Shown: piece after piece, positions 1 to 5,205 of the stretch
Layout of the letters: each line of letters opens with the position of its first letter
Position numbering within the stretch: the stretch's first letter is position 1
Source: Candidatus Mcinerneyibacteriota bacterium
Lineage (GTDB): Bacteria > AUK180 > JAQVHJ01
Direction: 5' to 3'
Assembly: GCA_030630935.1 (NCBI GenBank)
Contig: DAOVMD010000231.1
Span: 1 to 5,526, forward strand
DNA: 5,526 nt
Position numbers and translations under genes: made by a program
The notes under the pieces: model-generated
Told to the model about the DNA's origin: nothing
Databases searched by the model: none
What the model saw: only the letters and a program-made list of their open reading frames with translations

Positions 1-986
1 GTTGATTCTGCAGTGAGTTCAATATTATAAAGCTCTGATGCGCTCTTCTTAAAATATTGGAAAGTCTTCTCAATCTTTTCTGTTTTCTTTAGGGAAGGTC
101 TTGAAAAAGACCCGATTAATTCGCAACTGGTACCTTTTACGAACTCCTCTTTAATTATATCTGATAATTGTTTTTCTATTGAAGTAATAGTACTATTATC
201 ACAAACTCTAATATCTATATCAACCTCGGCATAATCAGGAATGACATTGGTTCGTGTACCACCCTTGATAATACCGGGCGTAACGGTTATGCCTTTTTCT
301 AAGTTTGTGATCTTTGAAATCTTTAAAACCTTATCTGATAATGCAATGATTGCATTTGAACCTTCTGTAAAATGTGACCCTGCATGAGCAGATTTTCCAT
401 GGACAACTACTTTAAAATCGCCTACTCCCTTACGCGCAGTCACTAATGCACCGGATTCCCGGGCTCCTTCAAAATTAAATACACCCAGAACCTGAGCTTG
501 AATACTTTTAAATAACTCACGTACTGAATAACTGCCAATCTCTTCATCTGTATTGAAAATTATCCTAATGGGTATTTTCGAAAGGAATTTGAGGTCATGT
601 AAAATTTTCATGGCTAAATAAAATACTACAATCCCACCCTTCATATCTATTACTCCGGGTCCAGTGATAGTTGATGAATTTACACGGGTGAACTTGTCAA
701 ATCCGGAATCGGGAGAGAAAACTGTGTCAAGATGCCCCAAAATCAGATAAGCATCTTCATCATCCGGAACATTTGATGCCAATAAATAACTGCGGTTATC
801 AGATCCGGACTTGATATCAGAACGAAAACCTAAACCGGTCAGTTTATCAGAAATTAAGTTCAAAACAATATTATTCCCTTTTATGTTATATGAACCGGAA
901 TTAGTATTTACTAAAACCTCAAGTAAATTAAGTGTTTTTTCAAAATGTTTCTCTGCGGATTCTTTTATCTGAGTAATCTCTGTCAT
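1..986 (-). CDS. M20-family zinc peptidase, glutamate carboxypeptidase (CPG2)-like, C-terminus cut off
   Basis: I read 328 codons from an ATG at 986-984; the frame stays open to the window edge, so the C-terminus is missing. The M20 dinuclear-zinc signature is visible: LGHLDTVF (H85, D87), GPGVIDMKGG (bridging D114), FNTDEEIGS (general base E148, metal ligand E149) and FEGARESG (E173). The dimerisation domain starts around 186 with HGKSAHAG (H201), and SFSRPS near 293-298 matches the RGRPAF segment of CPG2. The last zinc-binding His should lie beyond the window. Family members hydrolyse C-terminal glutamate or other small peptide/amide bonds; the substrate here is unknown. No signal peptide is seen, so it is probably cytoplasmic. 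One base separates it from the phosphoesterase stop, and only a weak GAG precedes the ATG, so translational coupling is likely. ArgE/DapE-type deacylase or tripeptidase activity is possible, but the motif spacing favours the CPG2 branch. Confidence 0.9.
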   Translation of the reverse strand, partial: MTEITQIKESAEKHFEKTLNLLEVLVNTNSGSYNIKGNNIVLNLISDKLTGLGFRSDIKSGSDNRSYLLASNVPDDEDAYLILGHLDTVFSPDSGFDKFTRVNSSTITGPGVIDMKGGIVVFYLAMKILHDLKFLSKIPIRIIFNTDEEIGSYSVRELFKSIQAQVLGVFNFEGARESGALVTARKGVGDFKVVVHGKSAHAGSHFTEGSNAIIALSDKVLKISKITNLEKGITVTPGIIKGGTRTNVIPDYAEVDIDIRVCDNSTITSIEKQLSDIIKEEFVKGTSCELIGSFSRPSLKKTEKIEKTFQYFKKSASELYNIELTAES

Positions 987-987
987 T

Positions 988-1794
988 TTAATGCTCAAGT
1001 GTTATTAATGTTAATTCAGGTCTACAATTAAATCTAATAGGAAATAAGGTCGTACCTATTCCTTTCGATAAATATACGGGAATATTGTTAAAATAATTCA
1101 AACCTGCATTGATCTTAAAACCTTTTTTAATATTTAAAAAAACCGGACCGAAAATAGGAAGGGCAACTTGACCACCATGAGTGTGACCGGTTAAAATTAA
1201 ATCGGGTTGACGGGATAATAAAAAATCAACCGTCTCAGGAGAATGAGTCAATACTATTCTAAGCTTATCCGATTTCGCAACTTCTCGAAATGCCTTAACC
1301 ATATTATCATAACCCCTGTGTGGGTCATCAACGCCTACTAAACGAATCTGATTCCCTATAATTATACTTTGGTTCCTTAATATCGTTATGTTCATATCTT
1401 TTAAAAACGCCTCAAGTGTCTTGACACGAGCACCATTAGCACTCAAACCATAATCATTATTGCCCAAAACACCAAAGACACCAAACTTCGATTTCATCGA
1501 TCTGAAAATCTTCTCAAATTTATAAAGCGCTGAGAAATCCTCAATAAAATCACCAGTTATAATTATTACGTCTGGGGTGACTCCATCTAAATAATCGACC
1601 AGACGCTGCTCACGACGGCCAAATTCACGCAAATGTAAATCTGAGAGATGTAATATCGTAAAGGATTCCTCTTCTGCTAAACGTGAAGTTCGAAGACTGA
1701 ACTCGTTCACCTCAAGATTATGCGGCTCAATGAAAATACTATATAATAAAATTAGTACTATAACTACTGAAATAATTAAACCGGCAATTACCAA
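988..1794 (-). CDS. Membrane-anchored metallophosphoesterase, YkuE/YaeI-like
   Basis: This 268-residue protein has a hydrophobic N-terminal segment (about 3-22) that looks like an uncleaved signal anchor, placing the catalytic domain outside the cytoplasmic membrane. The calcineurin-like metal motifs occur in order: HLSDLHL (D52, H54), ITGDFIED (D82), LGNNDYG (N112), THSPE (H184) and LTGHTHGGQ (H204, H206). Length and the GHTHGGQ ending match the YkuE/YaeI group of bacterial phosphodiesterases. The usual GNHD box is GNND here, with Asn in place of the conserved His. The start is TTG at 1794-1792; I accept it because AAGGAG lies 7 bases upstream and the frame then encodes the anchor at once. 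It is first in a two-gene unit with the M20 peptidase, under the consensus promoter at 1839-1867. The substrate is not predictable; a phosphodiester in the envelope or a lipid phosphate is plausible. UDP-diacylglucosamine hydrolase (LpxH-type) is less likely given the anchor and motif style. Confidence 0.9.
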   Translation of the reverse strand: MVIAGLIISVVIVLILLYSIFIEPHNLEVNEFSLRTSRLAEEESFTILHLSDLHLREFGRREQRLVDYLDGVTPDVIIITGDFIEDFSALYKFEKIFRSMKSKFGVFGVLGNNDYGLSANGARVKTLEAFLKDMNITILRNQSIIIGNQIRLVGVDDPHRGYDNMVKAFREVAKSDKLRIVLTHSPETVDFLLSRQPDLILTGHTHGGQVALPIFGPVFLNIKKGFKINAGLNYFNNIPVYLSKGIGTTLFPIRFNCRPELTLITLEH

Positions 1795-1801
1795 TTGTAT
1801 A

Positions 1802-1807
1802 CTCCTT
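1802..1807 (-). promoter_or_regulatory. Shine-Dalgarno site deciding a TTG start
   Basis: The minus strand reads AAGGAG here, with 7 bases before the TTG at 1794-1792. No ATG or GTG has comparable spacing, so this site fixes the non-ATG start of the phosphoesterase. Confidence 0.85.
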
Positions 1808-1811
1808 ATTT

Positions 1812-1835
1812 ATTTGACTGACCAGTCAGTCAAAT
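1812..1835. promoter_or_regulatory. Inverted-repeat operator, TetR-family style
   Basis: Two perfect 11-base arms, ATTTGACTGAC and GTCAGTCAAAT, flank a 2-base centre (CA). The site lies directly downstream of the -10 box at 1839-1844 and covers the expected transcription start (about 1831-1833). A repressor bound here would block initiation or clearance. The TGAC-type half-sites and 20-24-base symmetry resemble operators of TetR/AcrR-family repressors; that assignment is inferred. No regulator gene lies in the window. It could also form a short hairpin at the 5' end of the mRNA, but its position on +1 favours an operator. Confidence 0.75.
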
Positions 1836-1838
1836 TAT

Positions 1839-1867
1839 ATTATAACAAAAATATATTAATTTGTCAA
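1839..1867 (-). promoter_or_regulatory. Consensus sigma70 promoter of the phosphoesterase-peptidase unit
   Basis: On the minus strand, TTGACA (1867-1862) is followed after exactly 17 bases by TATAAT (1844-1839), a perfect match to both hexamers and the optimal spacing. The predicted start is about 37 bases upstream of the TTG codon, inside the palindrome at 1812-1835. A promoter this strong placed on an operator suggests high expression once a repressor is released. Confidence 0.85.
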
Positions 1868-1892
1868 GTAAAATATGTTACTGGCGATATTT

Positions 1893-1974
1893 GTCATTGC
1901 GCATCGAGCAGAGCGAGATCTAGCTTGCGTCCGAATTGTCCTGAGCATAGCGAAGGAACCAGACGCGGCAATCT
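1893..1974. repeat. REP-like dispersed repeat segment
   Basis: The segment begins GTCATTGCGC and ends GCGGCAATCT, with a loose inverted relation between ATTGC and GCAAT at its ends. Inside lie a GAGCAGAGCGAG stretch and, at 1939-1957, an imperfect hairpin of the TCCTGAGC...GCGAAGGA kind. These word patterns resemble short non-coding elements found dispersed between genes in many bacterial genomes. Membership in such a family rests on memory of the pattern; its copy number in this genome cannot be seen here. Confidence 0.5.
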
Positions 1975-2007
1975 GGGAGCAAGCTCCCTTTACAAACCCT
2001 GCTTGCA
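1966..2007. repeat. 42-base direct repeat, copy 1
   Basis: Identical over 42 bases to 2053-2094, starting CGGCAATCTGGGAGC and ending CCCTGCTTGCA. It holds the hairpin GGGAGC-AA-GCTCCC (1975-1988). In this copy a second hairpin, CCCTGC-TT-GCAGGG (1997-2010), runs 3 bases past the repeat end. It overlaps the end of the REP-like segment. Confidence 0.9.
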
Positions 2008-2039
2008 GGGAAAGAACTTTCTGTATCATTGCTATCAAA

Positions 2040-2052
2040 GAGGCTGTGCCTC
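2040..2052. repeat. Short hairpin GAGGC-TGT-GCCTC
   Basis: A 5-base-pair stem with a 3-base loop abuts the second 42-base repeat. No T-tract follows on either strand, so it is not a standard terminator. It looks like another module of the mosaic. Confidence 0.45.
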
Positions 2053-2094
2053 CGGCAATCTGGGAGCAAGCTCCCTTTACAAACCCTGCTTGCA
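2053..2094. repeat. 42-base direct repeat, copy 2
   Basis: Exact second copy of 1966-2007, offset by 87 bases with 45 bases between copies. The GGGAGC-AA-GCTCCC hairpin is kept at 2062-2075. The following CCCTGC hairpin is broken because GCAAAG replaces GCAGGG after the repeat ends, so copy 1 carries the more complete module. Confidence 0.9.
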
Positions 2095-2103
2095 AAGCAT
2101 TCA

Positions 2104-2143
2104 TTGAACATTTCAACACTTGAACATTTGAACACTTGAACGC
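2104..2143. repeat. Tandem 8-base repeat, five units
   Basis: The units are TTGAACAT, TTCAACAC, TTGAACAT, TTGAACAC and TTGAACGC, giving a consensus of TTGAACAY with one to two mismatches in the variant units. The tract starts 60 bases past the phosphohexomutase stop. A 14-base near-direct repeat (TGCAAAGCATTCAT at 2091-2104, TGCAAAGCATGCAT at 2145-2158) flanks it. Units of this size can change number by replication slippage. Confidence 0.85.
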
Positions 2144-2156
2144 ATGCAAAGCATGC
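2142..2156. repeat. GCATGC-AAA-GCATGC hairpin after the phosphohexomutase gene
   Basis: Two GCATGC words separated by AAA can form a 6-base-pair stem. In the minus-strand transcript it begins 8 bases after the phosphohexomutase stop codon. It might end or protect the mRNA 3' end, but the bases after it (GTTCAAG) are not U-rich, so I do not call it an intrinsic terminator. Confidence 0.5.
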
Positions 2157-2164
2157 ATTAAAAC

Positions 2165-3571
2165 TTACTTCTTTAAAACAAGGTTTACTCCTGCATTTAA
2201 AAGAGCCTTAACTTTACTTTTTATTTTTGATTCGGCATAAACTCTGACCAGTGGTTCTGTCCCGGAAGGTCTCATCAATAGCCAGGAATCCTGTGTGAGG
2301 ATAAATTTTTTGCCGTCAATTTTTTCAACTCGAAGGACTTTCAAGCCAGCCATGGTCTTCGGAGATAGTGAAGGAAGTTTTTTTTTGAAGTTATCAATCT
2401 GGTTCTTAGTGATTCTCAAGTCTATCCGGTCATAATAATATTTCCCGAATTCCTTCTGCATTTCCATAATTATTTCAGAGAGTTTTTTCTTTTCCATTGC
2501 CATCATCTCAAGTGTAAGCAGTGAGATAAATATTCCATCTCTCTCGAGTGACTGTTTATAGTACCCTATTCCACCGCTCTCTTCACCGCCATACCCGACT
2601 TTTCCCTGTTCCATTAATTCGGCGATATATTTAAAGCCAATTGGTTTTGTAAATAATTTAATAGATTTTTTTGTACAGATATTTTCCATGATCGATGAAA
2701 CTGCAAAAGTTATTCCGACACCAGCTTTATAATTTTTATTTTTAATCAGGTGCAGAAGCAGGAATCCGAGAATTTTCTGTGAATTAATGAAGTTGCCCTT
2801 TTCATCAATAAAGGCAATCCTATCAGCATCACCATCTGTAACGATCCCGAGATCAGCTTTTATCTCCCTAAGATGCTTAATTGCAGGCTTTACATTCTCT
2901 TCAAGTGGTTCAGGATACCGCCCTGCGAATAGTGGATCGAATTTATCGGTTTGGTTTATAATCTTCACTTTCTTCAGTATCTTCTCGAGAATTCCAAGAC
3001 CGGCGCCGCCCATTGATTCATATAAAACTTTAAATTTCTTTTTATTAATTAAGTCAATATCAATATTTTTATATAGCTGATTAATATAATCATTTGTAAC
3101 ATCAAAATTTAAAAGCAGTTTGTCGTTTGTTTTTGTTTTTATTTTGATCTTCTTATTTAAGATTTTATTTATGTTACTCTCAACTTCAGCTGTAACTTTC
3201 TTTGAAACTGAACCGCCTGTACCGGTTTTGAATTTTATCCCGTTATATTCAGCAGGATTATGGGAAGCGGTGATCATAATTCCACCATAAGCTCTCTTGA
3301 CAACTGCAGCAAATGAAAGGAACGGAGTTGGAATAATCTTGTTACTTAAAAATACTTTAATACCGTAAGCGGTTAAAACCTCACCCATTCTCCTTGCAAA
3401 ATTATTTGAAATAAATCTACCATCATAACCTATGACAATTATCTTATTTTTATTTTTTTTCAAAACATAAGCTGCGTAGGCATGTGCAACAAGTTCAACT
3501 TTCTCAAAAGTAAAATCTTTTGCAATCACACCACGCCAGCCATCGGTTCCAAATTTAATATCAGTCTTCAT
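2165..3571 (-). CDS. Phosphoglucomutase/phosphomannomutase, alpha-D-phosphohexomutase family
   Basis: This 468-residue cytoplasmic enzyme interconverts hexose 6-phosphate and hexose 1-phosphate through a phosphoserine, supplying glucose-1-P or mannose-1-P for nucleotide-sugar synthesis. All four family signatures are intact: FGTDGWRG (7-14); TASHNP (101-106) with catalytic S103; the metal loop TDGDADR with D246, D248 and D250; and the sugar-binding GEESGG (329-334). The phosphate-binding RPSGTEP (434-440) closes the C-terminal domain, and the length is normal. The FGTDGWRG opening with this length matches the PGM/PMM group common in Bacteroidota, Chlorobi and cyanobacteria. Sequence alone does not separate glucose from mannose specificity; GlmM is less likely. 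Translation starts at ATG 3571-3569 with GGAG 6 bases upstream (3578-3581). It follows the epimerase by 12 bases, so the two are almost certainly co-transcribed. Confidence 0.95.
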   Translation of the reverse strand: MKTDIKFGTDGWRGVIAKDFTFEKVELVAHAYAAYVLKKNKNKIIVIGYDGRFISNNFARRMGEVLTAYGIKVFLSNKIIPTPFLSFAAVVKRAYGGIMITASHNPAEYNGIKFKTGTGGSVSKKVTAEVESNINKILNKKIKIKTKTNDKLLLNFDVTNDYINQLYKNIDIDLINKKKFKVLYESMGGAGLGILEKILKKVKIINQTDKFDPLFAGRYPEPLEENVKPAIKHLREIKADLGIVTDGDADRIAFIDEKGNFINSQKILGFLLLHLIKNKNYKAGVGITFAVSSIMENICTKKSIKLFTKPIGFKYIAELMEQGKVGYGGEESGGIGYYKQSLERDGIFISLLTLEMMAMEKKKLSEIIMEMQKEFGKYYYDRIDLRITKNQIDNFKKKLPSLSPKTMAGLKVLRVEKIDGKKFILTQDSWLLMRPSGTEPLVRVYAESKIKSKVKALLNAGVNLVLKK

Positions 3572-3583
3572 GTTTTACTCCAA

Positions 3584-4510
3584 CTATTTTTTTAATTTTT
3601 TCTTGAACCATTCCACGGTTAAGTCCAAACCTTCTTTCATTGAAACTTTCGGGTTCCAATTACATTCCCGTAAAATTTTCTCTGAGCTCAAAACACTTCT
3701 GAACTGCTCCCCTGATTTTGGCGGACCGTGTCTTTCTTCCTGACCTGCGCCGGTATATTCATTAATATGATTAAATAGAAAATTAACATCTGTTTCGATG
3801 CCGGTACCGATATTAAATATATCCGAACCCTCGACATCCATAACTTTTATTACTGCATCAACCACGTCTTTCACATATACATAATCACGGGTTTGTTTAC
3901 CGTCCCCGTTTACAAGAGCCGGGTCACCATTAATCATCTTAGTTGCAAAAATAGCAATGACTCCAGCTTCACCGTACGGGTCCTGGCGAGGTCCATAAAT
4001 ATTAGCAAATCTAAGTGCGATAGAATCAAGTCCATAGTTTTCCTTGTAATAATATAAATATTTCTCAACTGCAAGTTTAGCAACCCCATAAGGACAAAGA
4101 GGATTGAGAGAATGATCTTCTTTTGCGGGAAATTCCTTCTGCTCCCCGTAAACTGTTCCGCCTGAAGAAGCAAAGATAAATTTCTTCAATTTCAAATCCT
4201 TTAAGGCTTCAAGAAGATTTAAGCTACCTAATATATTTACTTCAGCATCGAAAGTCGGGCTCTCAACAGATCGTCTCACATTCATTTGAGCAGCTAAATG
4301 GAAAAAGTAATCAGGTTCTGCTTTTTGGATTATTCCCTTAACTTTTTCATCTAAAATACTACAGTGATGGAACTTTGCTTTTTTGGGGATATTCTCTTTT
4401 TTCCCTGATGATAAATCGTCAATCACAATAACTTCAAATCCCTTTTCAATTAATCTATCGGCAATATGTGACCCGATGAATCCAGCACCGCCGGTAATAA
4501 TTGCTTTCAT
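3584..4510 (-). CDS. NAD-dependent sugar-nucleotide epimerase/dehydratase, UDP-glucose 4-epimerase-like
   Basis: This 308-residue extended short-chain dehydrogenase has the Rossmann motif GGAGFIG (7-13) and D31 in VIDDLSSGK for the NAD ribose. HLAAQMNVRRS (71-81) follows, then the catalytic set S115/S116 in FASSGGTVYG with Y141 and K145 (YxxxK). RFANIYGPRQ (167-176) and RDYVYVKD (208-215) are typical of GalE-like C-terminal substrate domains. It likely interconverts UDP-glucose and UDP-galactose, or the N-acetyl forms. At about 30 residues shorter than E. coli GalE it belongs to the short epimerase class, whose exact substrate is hard to predict; a 4,6-dehydratase or other epimerase is possible. 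It starts at ATG 4510-4508 with GGAG 6 bases upstream (4517-4520) and ends with TAG. The phosphohexomutase follows directly and the sugar transferase lies upstream, fitting polysaccharide precursor supply. A large palindrome and a possible promoter lie just upstream. Confidence 0.9.
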   Translation of the reverse strand: MKAIITGGAGFIGSHIADRLIEKGFEVIVIDDLSSGKKENIPKKAKFHHCSILDEKVKGIIQKAEPDYFFHLAAQMNVRRSVESPTFDAEVNILGSLNLLEALKDLKLKKFIFASSGGTVYGEQKEFPAKEDHSLNPLCPYGVAKLAVEKYLYYYKENYGLDSIALRFANIYGPRQDPYGEAGVIAIFATKMINGDPALVNGDGKQTRDYVYVKDVVDAVIKVMDVEGSDIFNIGTGIETDVNFLFNHINEYTGAGQEERHGPPKSGEQFRSVLSSEKILRECNWNPKVSMKEGLDLTVEWFKKKLKK

Positions 4511-4535
4511 AAATTGCTCCTTTTTTTTACTTACT

Positions 4536-4563
4536 TATATATGTCAATTGCACGATTGGTCAA
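4536..4563 (-). promoter_or_regulatory. Possible promoter for the epimerase-mutase pair
   Basis: On the minus strand TTGACC (4563-4558) is followed after 16 bases by TATATA (4541-4536), about 25 bases upstream of the epimerase ATG. Five of six bases match at each hexamer, but the spacing is one short of optimal and the predicted leader is only about 15-20 bases. The -35 box and spacer lie inside the palindrome at 4543-4584. Treat this as a weak candidate; read-through from the sugar transferase side is equally possible. Confidence 0.4.
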
Positions 4564-4584
4564 TTGACCAATCGTGCAACTGAC
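4543..4584. repeat. 42-base near-perfect palindrome in the intergenic gap
   Basis: The core 4548-4579 is a perfect palindrome of two 16-base arms with no spacer; the left arm is TTGCACGATTGGTCAA. Allowing one mismatch (4547/4580) extends the arms to 21 bases. In RNA it would form a stem of about 19 base pairs with AAUU as the loop. It lies 37 bases past the PAP2-like stop codon and 32 bases before the epimerase start. No T-tract follows on either strand, so it is not a standard intrinsic terminator. It could be an mRNA-stabilising hairpin, an operator over the -35 box, or a small inserted element. Confidence 0.9.
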
Positions 4585-4621
4585 TAATTATGCTCTACCA
4601 AATATTTTCTCTGTACAACTT

Positions 4622-5200
4622 TTAAGTTAACAGGAAAATTATATACACAACAAAAGACCCTAGTGCCAGACCTGTAAAGCACTCGTGAAGTTTATGTTTA
4701 TCAAGCCCGACTCTTGACCAGAATAGAACCGGTACAAGGATCAGGGCAATCAGGAAATAATAATCCAGATATAATCCCAGAAACAGGATATTCAGTACTA
4801 AAGTTGTTATGTGCCCGCTAACTTTAATTCTCTTAGAAATAAAGAATCCGATAACATAGCCAAGAAGGCATGTAAAATACATAAATATATACAGATTATT
4901 ATCGAGAAAAAGTTTCACAATATACAGATCAAGAAGGAATACAGAGATAAAAATTAAAAATAATCTTAGTTTATCTCTTTCATGTCTTTTACTAATATCA
5001 AGGTCAGAGATAACACCTGATAATTTCAAAATGTAAAGTGTTGTAAGCGGAATTATTACAACTATCCCTATTAGAATTAAGATCTCCATGAAGAATGCAT
5101 TCAATGATTCATTCCCGTAATATGCAATTATTCCAGCTCCGGCAATTGTAACTGTAATCGGATGTAAAATTACACTGATTGTTTTTAAAAAGTTCTTCAT
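4622..5200 (-). CDS. PAP2-like integral membrane phosphatase, degenerate motifs
   Basis: This 192-residue protein is mostly hydrophobic, with about six likely membrane segments (roughly 9-27, 38-60, 79-98, 103-122, 133-160, 174-191). Three spaced motifs suggest the PAP2 lipid-phosphatase superfamily: a charged stretch DLDISKRHERDK (66-77) where KxxxxxxRP is expected; VSGH (127-130) in place of PSGH; and SRVGLDKHKLHE (162-173) fitting SRx5Hx3D with E173 replacing Asp. Both catalytic histidines (H130, H169) and R163 remain. Family members dephosphorylate lipid phosphates such as undecaprenyl pyrophosphate or phosphatidic acid. Next to a polyprenyl glycosylphosphotransferase, carrier-lipid recycling is a reasonable but unproven role. 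The start ATG at 5200-5198 follows the transferase stop by 5 bases and has no visible Shine-Dalgarno site, suggesting translational coupling. An inactive membrane homologue cannot be excluded. Confidence 0.7.
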   Translation of the reverse strand: MKNFLKTISVILHPITVTIAGAGIIAYYGNESLNAFFMEILILIGIVVIIPLTTLYILKLSGVISDLDISKRHERDKLRLFLIFISVFLLDLYIVKLFLDNNLYIFMYFTCLLGYVIGFFISKRIKVSGHITTLVLNILFLGLYLDYYFLIALILVPVLFWSRVGLDKHKLHECFTGLALGSFVVYIIFLLT

Positions 5201-5205
5201 TGTTT

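Larger units (their letters stand above)
1868..2164. repeat. Gene-free repeat mosaic between two transcription units
   Basis: This 297-base stretch separates the end of the phosphohexomutase gene from the phosphoesterase promoter. Positions 1921-2100 have about 51% G+C by hand count, clearly above the surrounding genes. It contains a REP-like segment, two 42-base direct repeats, small hairpins at 1975-1988, 1997-2010 and 2040-2052, a tandem octamer tract and a GCATGC hairpin. Open frames exist on both strands but translate repeats in several frames and have no coding signals. I see no transposase, tRNA or T-tracted terminator. Confidence 0.8.

Noticed and set aside
1966-2094. Two 42-base repeats separated by 45 bases, resembling a minimal CRISPR array
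   Set aside because: Only two copies, a strong hairpin inside each repeat, another hairpin in the would-be spacer, no cas genes or leader, and neighbouring sequence that looks like dispersed intergenic repeats.
2142-2156. Intrinsic terminator after the phosphohexomutase gene
   Set aside because: The GCATGC hairpin has only six base pairs and is followed by GTTCAAG on the transcript strand, with no U-run.
1730-2158. Several overlapping open frames of 71-125 codons on both strands, some with a repeated QAGFVKGACSQIA segment
   Set aside because: They translate the same 42-base repeats in several frames. The 87-base offset is a multiple of three, so any frame shows the repeat twice. They lack ribosome sites and one overlaps the phosphoesterase promoter.
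2787-3080. 97-codon open frame on the plus strand
   Set aside because: It lies antisense inside the intact phosphohexomutase gene, with no recognisable motif.
3934-4173. 79-codon open frame in an alternative frame
   Set aside because: Shadow of the epimerase coding sequence on the same strand, which has all its motifs in the main frame.
4383-4583. 66-codon plus-strand open frame running into the palindrome
   Set aside because: Antisense to the epimerase N-terminus and to the intergenic palindrome; no coding evidence.
4543-4584. Intrinsic terminator for the sugar transferase-PAP2 pair
   Set aside because: The stem is strong, but the bases after it on the minus strand are ATATATAAGTAAG and on the plus strand TAATTATGC, with no T-tract.
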